DNA of 64,000 nucleotides from Planctomycetaceae bacterium (GTDB taxonomy: Bacteria > Planctomycetota > Planctomycetia > Planctomycetales > Planctomycetaceae). The translations under genes and the position numbers were made by a program. This document shows positions 24,055 through 33,557 of the stretch, piece by piece (positions within the stretch are counted from its first letter, which is position 1; every line of letters begins with the position of its first letter). The notes beneath the pieces are model-generated. The model ran no database searches and was not told where the DNA came from. It worked only from the letters and a program-made list of their open reading frames with translations. Where the stretch lies: the NCBI GenBank assembly GCA_021732785.1, contig JAKFUG010000001.1, positions 1 to 64,000 of the forward strand. Reading direction: 5' to 3'.

Positions 24055-25902
24055 TTAATGTCCGGCTTGCGCGACGGCTTGCCGTTGCGACAGCGGAACG
24101 TATTCGGTCTGCGGGAGGAAATCGGTGTCGTGGCACAACGGCGACGAATACTCGTACGGACCATGGTAACAGACCGGCGGGATATCGAAGTTGCCGTGAC
24201 CCGGAGGCGAGGGCGTGGTCCATTCGAGGCCGTTCGCATTCCACGGATTGCGACCGCAGCGCTTGCCGAAGAACATGCTGCCGAAGAAATTCGCGAGCAG
24301 GAGGAACTGCGAGAAGCCCATCACAATGGCCGCACACGTCATGAACTGATTCAGCGGCAGCAGGTGTTCAAGGTACGGGAAGTGGTACGGGTCGGCGTAG
24401 CGGCGCGGGAAGCCCGCCACACCGAGCAAGTGCATTGGGAAGAAGGTGCAGTTGAAGGCAATGAACGTCAATGCGAAGTGCAACTGTCCGAGTTTGTCGT
24501 TCATCATCCGGCCGAACATCTTCGGGAACCAGAACTGAATCGCCCCGAAGCAACCGAACAGTGTGGCCCCGAAGAGCACGTAGTGGAAGTGGGCGACGAT
24601 GAAGTAGGTGTCGTGAATGTAGATGTCGACGGGCACCGCGGCCATGAAGATGCCCGACAGGCCGCCGACGATAAACATCGACACGAACGCGATGCAGTTG
24701 AGCATCACCGCATTGAATTGAATGCGGCCGCCCCACATCGTGCCGAGCCAGTTGAAGGTCTTCACGGCGGAGGGCAGGGCGATGAGAATCGTCGAGACCA
24801 TGAACGTCATGCCGAGGGCGGGGTTCATCCCCGAGGTAAACATGTGGTGGCCCCAGACGATGAAGCCGAGACCGGCGATGGCGGCGAGCGAGTAGACCAT
24901 TGGCTTGTAACCGAAGATGGGCTTGCGGCTCATGCACGCCAGCATGTCGGACACCATGCCCATTGCGGGGAGCAGCATGATATATACGGCAGGATGGCTG
25001 TAGAACCAGAAGAGGTGTTGCCACAGCAGCGGCTGACCGCCGCCGATCGTCGGGGCCGCGTTATTCACCACAATGCCCGACGGAATGAAGAAGCAGGTTC
25101 CGAGGGTCCGGTCGGCCACGAGCATGAAACCGGCCGCCGTCAGCACCGGCAACGCGAAGGCTTGCAGAATCGCGGTGATGAACATCGACCAGATCGTCAG
25201 CGGCATGCGGAAGAGCGTCATCCCCGGGGCCCGCATGTTGATGATGGTGGTCATGTAGTTGACCGACCCCATCATCGACGATACGCCGATGAGTGTCAGC
25301 CCGATCAACCACAAGGTCTGTGCGAACCCGGAACCGGGTGCCGCCTGCTGAATCGCCGAGAGCAACGGATAGCTCGTCCACCCCCCCGCCGGTCCCCCGC
25401 CGAAGAAGAAGCTCGCGCCAAAGCACGCAATCGCGGGCCACATGAACCAGTAACTCAGCGCGTTCAGCAACGGGAACGCCATGTCGTCGGCCCCGATCTG
25501 CAACGGAATCAGGAAGTTCCCGAAAGCCCCGGCGAGAATCGGGATGATCACGAGGAAGATCATCACCGACGCGTGCATGGTGACGAGCATGGTGTACGTT
25601 TCGGGAGCGATCTGCCCGCCGTCACCCTTGAAAACGGTATCGCCCAGAATCGGCATCCGTTCCCAGGGAAACGCCAGTTGCCAGCGCACGCCGAGAGCCA
25701 GCGCCCCGCCGACCATCAGCATCATCAGCGTGGTGATGAGGAACTGCATGCCGATGACCTTGTGGTCGCACGAAAACGTCGGCAGTTGCCACAGCAACGA
25801 CAACGGGCTCGGTTCGGCATGCCCGTGACCGTGATGTCCGTGGCTGTCGTGATCGTGTCCGCCGGCACCGGGATGGCCAACGTCGGGGGTGACTGTGCTC
25901 AC
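24055..25902 (-). CDS. coxA: Cytochrome c oxidase subunit I, A2-type haem-copper oxidase
   Basis: The catalytic subunit: reduces oxygen to water at the haem a3-CuB centre and pumps protons. The 615-residue, 12-helix protein has TMHASVMIFL (haem a His), SHPAVYIM with the crosslinked His-Tyr pair (H303, Y307), GHHMF (CuB His pair) and TYFIVAHFHYVLFG (haem a3 and a His). Instead of the WxxGHPEVY glutamate of A1 oxidases it has WFYSHPAVY, the Tyr-Ser pair that defines A2-type oxidases. The N-terminus is strikingly His-rich (residues ~10-29, HDHDSHGHHGHGH), possibly metal-binding. The start is GTG 25902. It lies 93 bases after coxB. Confidence 0.96.
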   Translation of the reverse strand: MSTVTPDVGHPGAGGHDHDSHGHHGHGHAEPSPLSLLWQLPTFSCDHKVIGMQFLITTLMMLMVGGALALGVRWQLAFPWERMPILGDTVFKGDGGQIAPETYTMLVTMHASVMIFLVIIPILAGAFGNFLIPLQIGADDMAFPLLNALSYWFMWPAIACFGASFFFGGGPAGGWTSYPLLSAIQQAAPGSGFAQTLWLIGLTLIGVSSMMGSVNYMTTIINMRAPGMTLFRMPLTIWSMFITAILQAFALPVLTAAGFMLVADRTLGTCFFIPSGIVVNNAAPTIGGGQPLLWQHLFWFYSHPAVYIMLLPAMGMVSDMLACMSRKPIFGYKPMVYSLAAIAGLGFIVWGHHMFTSGMNPALGMTFMVSTILIALPSAVKTFNWLGTMWGGRIQFNAVMLNCIAFVSMFIVGGLSGIFMAAVPVDIYIHDTYFIVAHFHYVLFGATLFGCFGAIQFWFPKMFGRMMNDKLGQLHFALTFIAFNCTFFPMHLLGVAGFPRRYADPYHFPYLEHLLPLNQFMTCAAIVMGFSQFLLLANFFGSMFFGKRCGRNPWNANGLEWTTPSPPGHGNFDIPPVCYHGPYEYSSPLCHDTDFLPQTEYVPLSQRQAVAQAGH

Positions 25903-25995
25903 GTTGTCGAACCTTTTCTCTCGCAGCGATCGTCGATCGCAAAACTCGTCTCACGGCATTCGTTCCAGGAACGATCGCCGATCGATGCTCGGAAA

Positions 25996-26814
25996 TTACT
26001 TCTCATCGGCCTTCGCCGCCACCGCATCCGGCGTTGCGGGAACGCCGTCGTAGAACTGTTCTTTCGCCGCGTTGATTTTCCACGCTTCAAAATCTTCTTC
26101 GGAGGTGGCAATCACGCGGGCCTTCATCTTGTAATGACCCCAGCCGCACAACTCGGCACAGACCATGTCGTAGGTGCCAGTCTCCGTCACTTCGAACCAG
26201 ACGGGAATGACCAAACCGGGGACCGCGTCCTGTTTCACGCGCAATTCCGGCACGAAGATCGCGTGCTGGACATCATCGGAACGGAGGCTGATCGAAACGG
26301 GTTGACCGGCCGGAACGCGAATGTCGTTGACGGTGTAAATGTCGTCGGGTTGCGGACGGGGTTGCAGCGTCTTGCCGCGGGCGGGATAGCGGATCCGCCA
26401 TTCGAATTGCCGGGCGGTGACTTCAGCGACCGCCGCCGTCTTCTTCGGGAAGTAGGCCTTCACGCGGTAGTTCCGCCAGACGTCCATCTGGTAGAGGGCG
26501 ATGAAGAGCAGAATGCCCGACGGGACGATGGTCCAGATCACTTCGAGCGCATGGCTGCCGTGCGAGAACCAGACCTTTTCATCTTTCCGGATTTCCGCGC
26601 CGCGCCACAGCACATAGCCCAGCACGATATGCGTGCCGATGTAGGTCACCGCGACGATGATGAGAATCAAATAGAAGAGGTCATCGATCTTCTTGCCGAG
26701 CGTGGTATGGGCGTGACCGTCGCCGGGGAACCACCAGTACTCCGCGCCAATGGCGGTAAAGCCGACGGTGACCACCGCTGCAAGGCTGAAGAAGATTGCC
26801 CAGAATCGACCCAT
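25996..26814 (-). CDS. coxB: Cytochrome c oxidase subunit II (CuA-containing)
   Basis: Accepts electrons from a cytochrome or cupredoxin and passes them to haem a. The 272-residue protein has two N-terminal helices (residues ~5-25 and 45-70; a further hydrophobic stretch at ~92-110), then a periplasmic cupredoxin domain. All CuA ligands are visible: H184 in DVQHAIFVPEL, then C219-A-E-L-C223-G-W-G-H227-Y-K-M230. The usual RQFEWRIRYP (W, F electron-entry region) is present. There is no C-terminal cytochrome c domain, so it is aa3- rather than caa3-type. ATG 26814 (MGRFWAIFF) is preferred to the longer 26850 start. Confidence 0.95.
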   Translation of the reverse strand: MGRFWAIFFSLAAVVTVGFTAIGAEYWWFPGDGHAHTTLGKKIDDLFYLILIIVAVTYIGTHIVLGYVLWRGAEIRKDEKVWFSHGSHALEVIWTIVPSGILLFIALYQMDVWRNYRVKAYFPKKTAAVAEVTARQFEWRIRYPARGKTLQPRPQPDDIYTVNDIRVPAGQPVSISLRSDDVQHAIFVPELRVKQDAVPGLVIPVWFEVTETGTYDMVCAELCGWGHYKMKARVIATSEEDFEAWKINAAKEQFYDGVPATPDAVAAKADEK

Positions 26815-26870
26815 GACGGGAACACCCCTTGCTCGACACAAGACGACCATTGCGTCTTGAAAACGCTGCG

Positions 26871-28412
26871 TTATTGACCGACCGATTCTGTGGCTGCCAT
26901 GTGGGGAGCCGACGCGGGTTTCGCCGACGGGACCGACTCTTCAAATGGCAGGCTCATCACGAAATTCACGATGTCCCAGATATCACTGTCTTTGAGCACC
27001 GTGCCCCCGAAGGCGGGCATCGGCGTTCCCTTGATTCCGGCATACACGCGGCTGAAAACGTCAATCGGCCGGCGACCCCCGCGATATTGGCCCCGCGTCA
27101 AATCGCGCGGCGACAAGGGGTTGCCCCAGGTATCGTGCAGGCCACGCTTGGCATAGGTTTCGTTTGAACCGGGTTTCTTCCAGAAGTCCTCAATGGCGGC
27201 CCCGTTGCCGCGACCTTTGGCACCGTGACAGGTGTAGCACTTGGCTTTATCGGACATGTAGAGCAAGCGGCCGCGCTCGCGCGAGGCGGCATCGTCGGCC
27301 ACACGGGCTACTGTCGGCACAATGCGGCTCGCGGGATCGTCCGCCCGCTTCCACGCATCGGCGATGAACTCCGACGTGTCGTTGATCGTCCCTGCAAACT
27401 CTTCGTCGAGGTATTTCTTCAACTCTTCCCCAGCGGTCTTCTTGAGTTGACTCGCCGACTTGGCGGGCTCGGGCTTCTCGGCCTCTTTGTTGCCGGCCTT
27501 GCGGGCCTTGTCGTATTCGACCTTCGCCTCTTCATACGACTTCTTCGACTTCACGGCTTCCGCATCGAGGGATGTCTGCGAATAATCGCCCGACAGTTCG
27601 TCGACCAGCCGCTTTTCCATCTCCCCCCGCATGGCGAGCCAGCGGATGTACTCTACCACCGCTGCTTTTTCCTTGCCGCCGTCGTTGTTACCGAGCAGCA
27701 GAAACGACGGCATATAGGTGCCGGGAATGCCGTTCGTGATAATCCGTTCCAGATCTTCGCGGGCGGCTTTTTCGCTCGACAGCGTGGAGGTGAACTTGAA
27801 CAGGCCGAGGCGGTAATCGCGCGGACGGGGGTTGAGATACTGCGCCGTCGGTCCGTGGCCGTCTCCGGCGACGCCGTGGCAGTGGTTGCAGTTCTTCATG
27901 TAGACCGCGCGGCCGAGTTGCAACTGCTGGCCGTAACCGACAGAGACCCGATCCCCCGCTGCCGGGGCATCGCCTTTCGTTTTCAACTCGATCGTCTTCG
28001 TGGCGTCATCATATTTGACAACCATCGCCGTGGGATGCTTCGACTTGGCCAATGCGCCCGTCATCCACAGGAGTTCGCTGCCGGCACCGATGCCCGCCGA
28101 TGGGCCGTCCCACTTCACATGGAATTGTGTCGCAGACAGCGTTTCGCCTTCTGCGGCCGGTTGCACGGCTCCCTGCACACCACCGAAATCGACGGGGAGC
28201 TTATCCCACGCGACCAGATCGTGCGGCGTACCGAACGCATCGTGGATGGCTCCCTGCACGCCTTCGCGGGCTTTGGGCAATAGGTCGAGAGTGGTGTCGC
28301 GCCACGCGAACTGCGCCTCGGGGTTCTGAGAACACCCGACGGTCAGCACAACGAGACACGCCCCCCAAAGGAGCGAAGACCAACTTGGTAATGTCATTTT
28401 ACAGCGAAGCAT
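26871..28412 (-). CDS. Dihaem cytochrome c lipoprotein
   Basis: A 513-residue exported protein. VVLTVGC27 is a lipobox, so it should be lipid-anchored in the periplasm. Two CxxCH sites are seen, CNHCH at about 175-179 and CYTCH at about 392-396, with candidate distal methionines in GTYMPSFLLLG and TPMPAFGG, giving two class-I-like haem domains. A highly charged helical linker (~residues 285-345, SKKSYEEAKVEYDKARKAGN) joins them. An N-terminal ~150 residues without haem has no known domain. It lies directly upstream of coxB, so it is a natural candidate to deliver electrons to the oxidase. Similar arrangements replace soluble cytochrome c elsewhere; its place here is inferred. Confidence 0.88.
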   Translation of the reverse strand: MLRCKMTLPSWSSLLWGACLVVLTVGCSQNPEAQFAWRDTTLDLLPKAREGVQGAIHDAFGTPHDLVAWDKLPVDFGGVQGAVQPAAEGETLSATQFHVKWDGPSAGIGAGSELLWMTGALAKSKHPTAMVVKYDDATKTIELKTKGDAPAAGDRVSVGYGQQLQLGRAVYMKNCNHCHGVAGDGHGPTAQYLNPRPRDYRLGLFKFTSTLSSEKAAREDLERIITNGIPGTYMPSFLLLGNNDGGKEKAAVVEYIRWLAMRGEMEKRLVDELSGDYSQTSLDAEAVKSKKSYEEAKVEYDKARKAGNKEAEKPEPAKSASQLKKTAGEELKKYLDEEFAGTINDTSEFIADAWKRADDPASRIVPTVARVADDAASRERGRLLYMSDKAKCYTCHGAKGRGNGAAIEDFWKKPGSNETYAKRGLHDTWGNPLSPRDLTRGQYRGGRRPIDVFSRVYAGIKGTPMPAFGGTVLKDSDIWDIVNFVMSLPFEESVPSAKPASAPHMAATESVGQ

Positions 28413-28463
28413 CGGAACACCCTACCGGGTGAAAGACGGTTAAGACCCTGCGAATCCGGCCCT

Positions 28464-29330
28464 TCAGGAGGCCAGCTTCGACGCCGGCACCGGGATTTCC
28501 ATCTCGGTTGGTTCATTCGGCTTGATGGTGACGATCAGGGATTTCTGCAGCAGCTTCCCCTTCTCGTGCCAGACCTTGAATTCATGTTTCCCGGCGGGCA
28601 AATCCTTGATTTCGAACTTGCCGTCGGGTCCGGAAACCGCCGCGTAGGGGTGATCGACCGGCAGATGCCAGGCGGTCATCCACGCATGCACGTCGCAACC
28701 CACCTGGAAGGGTTCCGCTTCAGCGCGGGTGTAGACCAAATCGACGCCGACGGTTTCGTTGGGTTTCACGCCCTGATTGAACGACGAATTGCGGCTGGGG
28801 TAAGTGTGTGTATTGTGCAACGCCGCGTCGCTATTCAAAATTTTGACGATTTGCTTCGTCTGCACGACGAGGGCATGCGGCTTGAAGATACACGATTTTT
28901 GATCGAACACGATCGGTTCGGTCGGAGCCGTCGGCGTTCCCTTCGGAGCTTTGGCCAGGTAGATGAAGACGTTGGCGAGTTTGCCATCGTTCGCCACGAC
29001 CGATTCATCGGGAATCTGCTCGACACCGCAGACGTCGGTATCTTTCGGTGCCGCGCCTTTGGCGTACTTGGCGGGCAGCGGGGCAAAATCGCCCTGGATG
29101 ACGACCGTTCCCTTAAAGGAACCAATGCCCGTGGGGGCGGCGTCTCCGGGAGTGACCGCGGCATCGGTGGTTGCTGCCACGGCGGCATCGCCACCGGCAG
29201 CGTCGGGATTCGCGGGCCGATACCGGACGGTGGTCTTCGCCATCGCACCGCCGCCGCAGCCCGAAGCCACGACCGCCAGCGTCAACGCCAGTCCGATTGC
29301 CGTCAGTTGTTGCATTGCAGGCCGATTCAC
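28464..29330 (-). CDS. Cupredoxin-like lipoprotein
   Basis: A 288-residue exported protein with lipobox VVASGC, an Ala/Asp-rich linker, and a cupredoxin-like domain: KPHALVVQTKQIVKILNSD, ALHNTHTYPSRNSSFNQGV, then VGCDVHAWMTAWHLPVDHPYA, ending in a carboxypeptidase-regulatory-like tail (GPDGKFEIKDLPAGKHEFKVWHEKG). The His-...-Cys-x2-His-x2-Met set looks like a type 1 copper site, so it may carry electrons between the multihaem protein and oxidase. The start GTG 29330 overlaps the preceding gene's TGA (GTGA). An ATG 15 bases further in would give a more usual signal length. Confidence 0.8.
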   Translation of the reverse strand: MNRPAMQQLTAIGLALTLAVVASGCGGGAMAKTTVRYRPANPDAAGGDAAVAATTDAAVTPGDAAPTGIGSFKGTVVIQGDFAPLPAKYAKGAAPKDTDVCGVEQIPDESVVANDGKLANVFIYLAKAPKGTPTAPTEPIVFDQKSCIFKPHALVVQTKQIVKILNSDAALHNTHTYPSRNSSFNQGVKPNETVGVDLVYTRAEAEPFQVGCDVHAWMTAWHLPVDHPYAAVSGPDGKFEIKDLPAGKHEFKVWHEKGKLLQKSLIVTIKPNEPTEMEIPVPASKLAS

Positions 29331-32300
29331 TTCGAGCCTCCGGTTTCATCCGCCGTCTTCACGGCATTGTTCGTCGTGACGGCGTCATTCTTTTTGACAG
29401 GAACCGCCGCGGCGGCATCACCCGCATTCGGAGCCGCGGGCGGGGTCATGGGATCGTAGATGATGCGCCCGTCCCGTTCCATCAACCGATGGTAGTTTAA
29501 CAAGGCATCGCGGGCGGCAATCGTCTGCAGATTGCCATCGCCCCCGAACAAGCCTTCGAGGTTCTTTTTCCCCGGCGGGAAGTTCTGAGGCATCGATGTG
29601 TAGGGCGTGACCCAGGTCGGGCGGTACAGCCACAACTGCAGCCAGTCGGGACGCAGCCGCTCGCCCGCCATTTCGAGATTGGGAGCCCGAATGTCCTTCG
29701 TCGGATCGGTGGTGATGGGCATCCGGCCACCGACGGCGTGACACTTGATGCACACCGGGCTGTTGAGAATCTTCCACGATTCCGTCAGGTAATCGTCCTT
29801 CTTCTCCGGGAAGGCGCTGTGCAATTCCGCGGTCTTGTCCGCGAGGTAATTCGGCTCGCGCTGCGGAATGGCCTGGTACGGATACGGTGCTCCATCGGCG
29901 GCGGCGAAGTAATTCGCGAGTGCTTGCGCTTCGTCCGCACTCATGTTGAAGCGCGGCATCCGCAGGACCGTGGTGTGTCGAATCTTCTCTGGATTGCGGA
30001 GGAAGTTGAACAACCACGGCGTCTGGACCTTGATCCCTTCCTGATACAGCGGCGGCGGCGAAGCCTGCCACGCCAAAGCCAATTGCGTGACCTGCTTCGT
30101 TTCCACCAAACGGGCAGCCAACCATTCGGCATACTTTCCACCGCGAGCGGGCTGGATGGATTGCATCGCTGCCGCGGGGAAAATCAGCTTCGTGGTGGGG
30201 AACAGCGCCTTGTCGCCGACCTTCAGGTTTTCCCAAAGTTCCGCCACATACTCCTGATCCGCGGGATCGTCGTCCGGGTTCGGGTACGCGGCCATCATGC
30301 CGTGGAAGCTGAGGACCGGCAGCGACTTGGTTTCGTCGCCACTCTTCACGGCCATCGTTTCACCGGTGAGTCCATTCCGCGGGGGCTTCAGCCTGTTCAG
30401 CAATTCGACTGCCATCGGGAATTCGGCACTCGCATCGGATGCCTGCAACCCTTCAACATCGGCCCCGTAGCGAATCTCGGGCAACTCCAGCATGTGGCAA
30501 CCGGTGCAGTTGAACTGCTGGAGCAGTCCTTCGCCCTTGATCCGCGCCCCGGCTGGGCCGGTCGGATTGAAGAGATATTCCGGATTCGGCGGTTCCGCGG
30601 TCAAGCCGAGGACAAACGTCGCGATGGCGTCAATGTCCTCTTCATTGAACGGGAACTTCGGCATCCGCAGACGATCATCGTACGGCTTGGTTTCCGCCAT
30701 TTTGAAGTCGTAGCTGCGCGGTTGACGCAACTTCTGCCACAGGAAGCCGGGGCGACCGTGATGGCCGAGACTCTCGTAATAGAACGCTGCGGACGTTTCG
30801 CGATCTTCCTCGGCGGAATGCTTGTATTCCTTGCGGCGGGCTTTGCCGAGTCCTTCCTGCACCCGTTCTTCCAACGAGCCATCCGGCGCAATCTGCATCT
30901 GCAGGGCCTTGCCAGCGCGCCAGATTTCGAGCGTTACCGGGGTGCCCGGTTCCGTGCGTCGCAGTTGGGCTTCCAATTGGGCAGCGTCGGCGATCGCGAG
31001 GCCGTTGAAGGCCAGGATCACGTCATCCGTCAGGAGAGCGTCTTTCTCGCGCTTCTCACCATCGACATGCACGGCCGACAACGGCGCTGTGCCGGGGATC
31101 TTCGTGCCGATGCGGACACCCGCTCCCCCTTCGACGTGCAACCGTGTGGCATCGGCCGCCGCGAGCGTTTCGGTCGCCATGCCCAAACCTGGCTGGCCGT
31201 GATGATGGAGGTATTCGTGAATGTGTTCGAACGCCAGCCGCGAACGATCTTTCTTGCCCCAGTCCTGCAGTGCGGTGCCGATCGGGCGAGCGGTTTCGAA
31301 ATTGGGGATTTCGTGGCAGCCGTAGCAACCGTACTTGCTGATCGTCTTGCGGCCGACGTACAGGAGCTTGCGTTGATGCCATTCGGTGGGATCGAGCGCC
31401 CCTTCCGGGCCGCTGGCGAGTTCGATTTCATCCCCCTTCAATAATTTCGCGGGGATGGGGTACTTGCCGGTCTTCATGAACTCCTCAATCTGCCCGGGAG
31501 TGAGCAACTTGATGAGGAAGTTCTGCACGAGATCATCGAGCGCGGCCGGTTCCACAACATGCGTGGCATATTCGGCCGTGGGCTTGTAGTCCGCCGGTGC
31601 TCCCTTGAGCTTCAGCAGGAATGCCGCAATGTCGGCCGCGGGGTCGATGTACTTGTCCCCCTCACCCTGGGCTTCCAGGAAGAGGTGCGGCATCTTCGTC
31701 CGCGGATGATACCGTTCCGGTTCGCGAATCCAGGTGTAGAGCCAATCGAAACCGGCCTTGCCGGGCTTCAGTTTCGCATCGACGCGGGACAACTCGGGAC
31801 CGAAGTCCGCATGGACCCCCGCCATTTCTGAGTGCGTATGGCAAGCCACACAGCCCTTCGTCGCGAACAGATCTTTCCCGCGTTCGGCGTTCGGCTGGTA
31901 ACCATCGATCGGCGACAGCGTATCGAATGCTTTCGACTTACCCAGCAGGTACGTCGTCACCCCGGCGATTTCCACCGGATTGAACTTCGCCGCGAGATCG
32001 TCGTGCTGATTGGTCAGCTTGAAGAACTGCGGCATCCGGGTGGTGGGACGGAAGCTCTTCGGTTCTTCGGTCCAGTTTTCAATCCAGCCCTGCACCGATT
32101 TTGAAGCGATGTGCTGCAGCGATGGGCCGACCTTCCGCATCTTCCCGGCGACTTGTGTCGGATCATTCGCGACCTTCTCGGCATCTTCCGCAGCCGGTTC
32201 GAGCCGCAGATCGACGCCGACGATTTTGGTTCCTTCGAAGCCGTTGATTTCGTGGCAGCCGAAGCAGCCATACTTCTTGACGAGTTCGTAGCCCTTCACG

Positions 32301-33484
32301 ACCTTCGGAGCGGTGGCACCGAACTTGGGACTCGTGCCCAGTTCCACGACATTAATGTGACACTTGATGCAGTTCGATTCCTCGAACCGCTTGGGATTCA
32401 TCGGCTGTTCCCAGAAGTGGTTGTCGAACCAGCCGTATTTCTCGTGCCAATCATGTTCGATGGCGGGATTGTTGGGGGTGTGCGAGGCGTTCTGGAAAGT
32501 CGTCCCGGAGCCCTGGCCCGAGTGGCAGGACGTGCAGCCGAACTTCGGCAACGGATGGGGACTGGCGGACGTGAGGAACAGATCGAGACGCGGGTGCGAC
32601 GCAAACGGATGCTCGAAGGTGCCGGTCCCTTTTTCCCCCGAACCGTGCGGGAAACCGGGCTTCGTGCCGACATCGACGCTGTCGATCATGTAATGGCAGG
32701 TCCGGCAGCGATCGAAGCGCTGCACATTGACCAGTCCGCCCAGAGGGATTTCCAGCCGCGGCATCCAGTCCTGCTGAATGCGTTCGGGCGAGTTGAAGCC
32801 GTTGATGATCGGCCACAACATGAAATCGCGCTTCATCGCGGAAAACGGACTTGTGGGTTCAATCTTATTCACCGCAGCGGAGAGTCGGTCGATATCGGCC
32901 CGCAACGCCTTCACGCGCAGTTCGGCTTTATCGCGCTCGGCTGTCACGGCTGCCAGCGCCGCCTTGGCCTGCACGACTTGAAGGCTCTCGGTGCTGTAAC
33001 GCTTCTCGAATTCCGTGGCGGTTTGCTCGGCAGTTTCGTACTTCTCGCGGAACTCGTCCTGAACGGCTTTCGGGTCGTTGTCGCGAACCTTGAGGCCGTA
33101 GGTGGCGCGGGCCACATCCCGTTCCGCCCGCTTCGTCCGCAGCAGACGCATCGTCGCCGCCGACTTCTGAGCCAGGTCGGAAACCTGTTTTTGCAACCGA
33201 TCAACTTCAGTTTGCTGATCTTTGAGATGTTGATCCGCAGAGGATTCCTGGGCCTTGGCATCGGCAGATTGCTTCTGGAACTCGGGATCGGCCTTGATGG
33301 CGGCGATCTTTGCTTTGTCCCGAGCGGCAATGTGTTTGAGCGCGGCCCGCTGAAACGGACGCCATTCATCGGCGTAGTCCGCCCACATCATCCACACCGT
33401 GGTGGCCAGGAACACCACGGAGGAGAGGGCGAAAATCTTGTGCATCCGCTTCGGGTCGCGGAGGAAATCATCAGTCGCCGGCAT
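29327..33484 (-). CDS. Giant membrane-anchored octahaem cytochrome c with coiled coil and PDZ domain
   Basis: About 1385 residues. An N-terminal helix (FALSSVVFLATTVWMMW) anchors it in the inner membrane; residues ~55-210 form a long charged coiled coil. Eight CxxCH sites follow near 260 (CRTCH), 317 (CTSCH), 372 (CIKCH), 407 (CFGCH), 545 (CVACH), 720 (CYGCH), 993 (CTGCH) and 1245 (CIKCH). Five later sites are each followed by an R/K/S-MP motif (RMPQF, KMPHL, RMPKF, RMPRF, SMPQN), suggesting class I His-Met haem modules; the first three lack it. A PDZ-like domain (~783-865, DDVILAFNGLAIADAAQLEAQL...VTLEIW) is inserted inside module six. The gene follows cytochrome b and no cytochrome c1 gene is present, so this protein probably takes electrons from the Rieske centre. 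The start may instead be GTG 33493. Confidence 0.92.
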   Translation of the reverse strand: MPATDDFLRDPKRMHKIFALSSVVFLATTVWMMWADYADEWRPFQRAALKHIAARDKAKIAAIKADPEFQKQSADAKAQESSADQHLKDQQTEVDRLQKQVSDLAQKSAATMRLLRTKRAERDVARATYGLKVRDNDPKAVQDEFREKYETAEQTATEFEKRYSTESLQVVQAKAALAAVTAERDKAELRVKALRADIDRLSAAVNKIEPTSPFSAMKRDFMLWPIINGFNSPERIQQDWMPRLEIPLGGLVNVQRFDRCRTCHYMIDSVDVGTKPGFPHGSGEKGTGTFEHPFASHPRLDLFLTSASPHPLPKFGCTSCHSGQGSGTTFQNASHTPNNPAIEHDWHEKYGWFDNHFWEQPMNPKRFEESNCIKCHINVVELGTSPKFGATAPKVVKGYELVKKYGCFGCHEINGFEGTKIVGVDLRLEPAAEDAEKVANDPTQVAGKMRKVGPSLQHIASKSVQGWIENWTEEPKSFRPTTRMPQFFKLTNQHDDLAAKFNPVEIAGVTTYLLGKSKAFDTLSPIDGYQPNAERGKDLFATKGCVACHTHSEMAGVHADFGPELSRVDAKLKPGKAGFDWLYTWIREPERYHPRTKMPHLFLEAQGEGDKYIDPAADIAAFLLKLKGAPADYKPTAEYATHVVEPAALDDLVQNFLIKLLTPGQIEEFMKTGKYPIPAKLLKGDEIELASGPEGALDPTEWHQRKLLYVGRKTISKYGCYGCHEIPNFETARPIGTALQDWGKKDRSRLAFEHIHEYLHHHGQPGLGMATETLAAADATRLHVEGGAGVRIGTKIPGTAPLSAVHVDGEKREKDALLTDDVILAFNGLAIADAAQLEAQLRRTEPGTPVTLEIWRAGKALQMQIAPDGSLEERVQEGLGKARRKEYKHSAEEDRETSAAFYYESLGHHGRPGFLWQKLRQPRSYDFKMAETKPYDDRLRMPKFPFNEEDIDAIATFVLGLTAEPPNPEYLFNPTGPAGARIKGEGLLQQFNCTGCHMLELPEIRYGADVEGLQASDASAEFPMAVELLNRLKPPRNGLTGETMAVKSGDETKSLPVLSFHGMMAAYPNPDDDPADQEYVAELWENLKVGDKALFPTTKLIFPAAAMQSIQPARGGKYAEWLAARLVETKQVTQLALAWQASPPPLYQEGIKVQTPWLFNFLRNPEKIRHTTVLRMPRFNMSADEAQALANYFAAADGAPYPYQAIPQREPNYLADKTAELHSAFPEKKDDYLTESWKILNSPVCIKCHAVGGRMPITTDPTKDIRAPNLEMAGERLRPDWLQLWLYRPTWVTPYTSMPQNFPPGKKNLEGLFGGDGNLQTIAARDALLNYHRLMERDGRIIYDPMTPPAAPNAGDAAAAVPVKKNDAVTTNNAVKTADETGGSK

Positions 33485-33557
33485 AGTGGGCACTCAGTCA
33501 GCGGGAAAACGGGGTCCAACGGAAACAGGCAAAACGATCCGCAGTCACGCAGTCCGC

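Noticed and set aside
24049-26877. A 942-codon open frame antisense to coxA and coxB
   Set aside because: The product is an unnatural run of Arg, His, Glu and Asp; the opposite strand encodes coxA and coxB with all ligands. It is a shadow of GC-rich third-position bias.
29738-31444. Long open frame antisense to the octahaem cytochrome
   Set aside because: No domain, no ribosome binding site, and the opposite strand carries several CxxCH motifs in frame.
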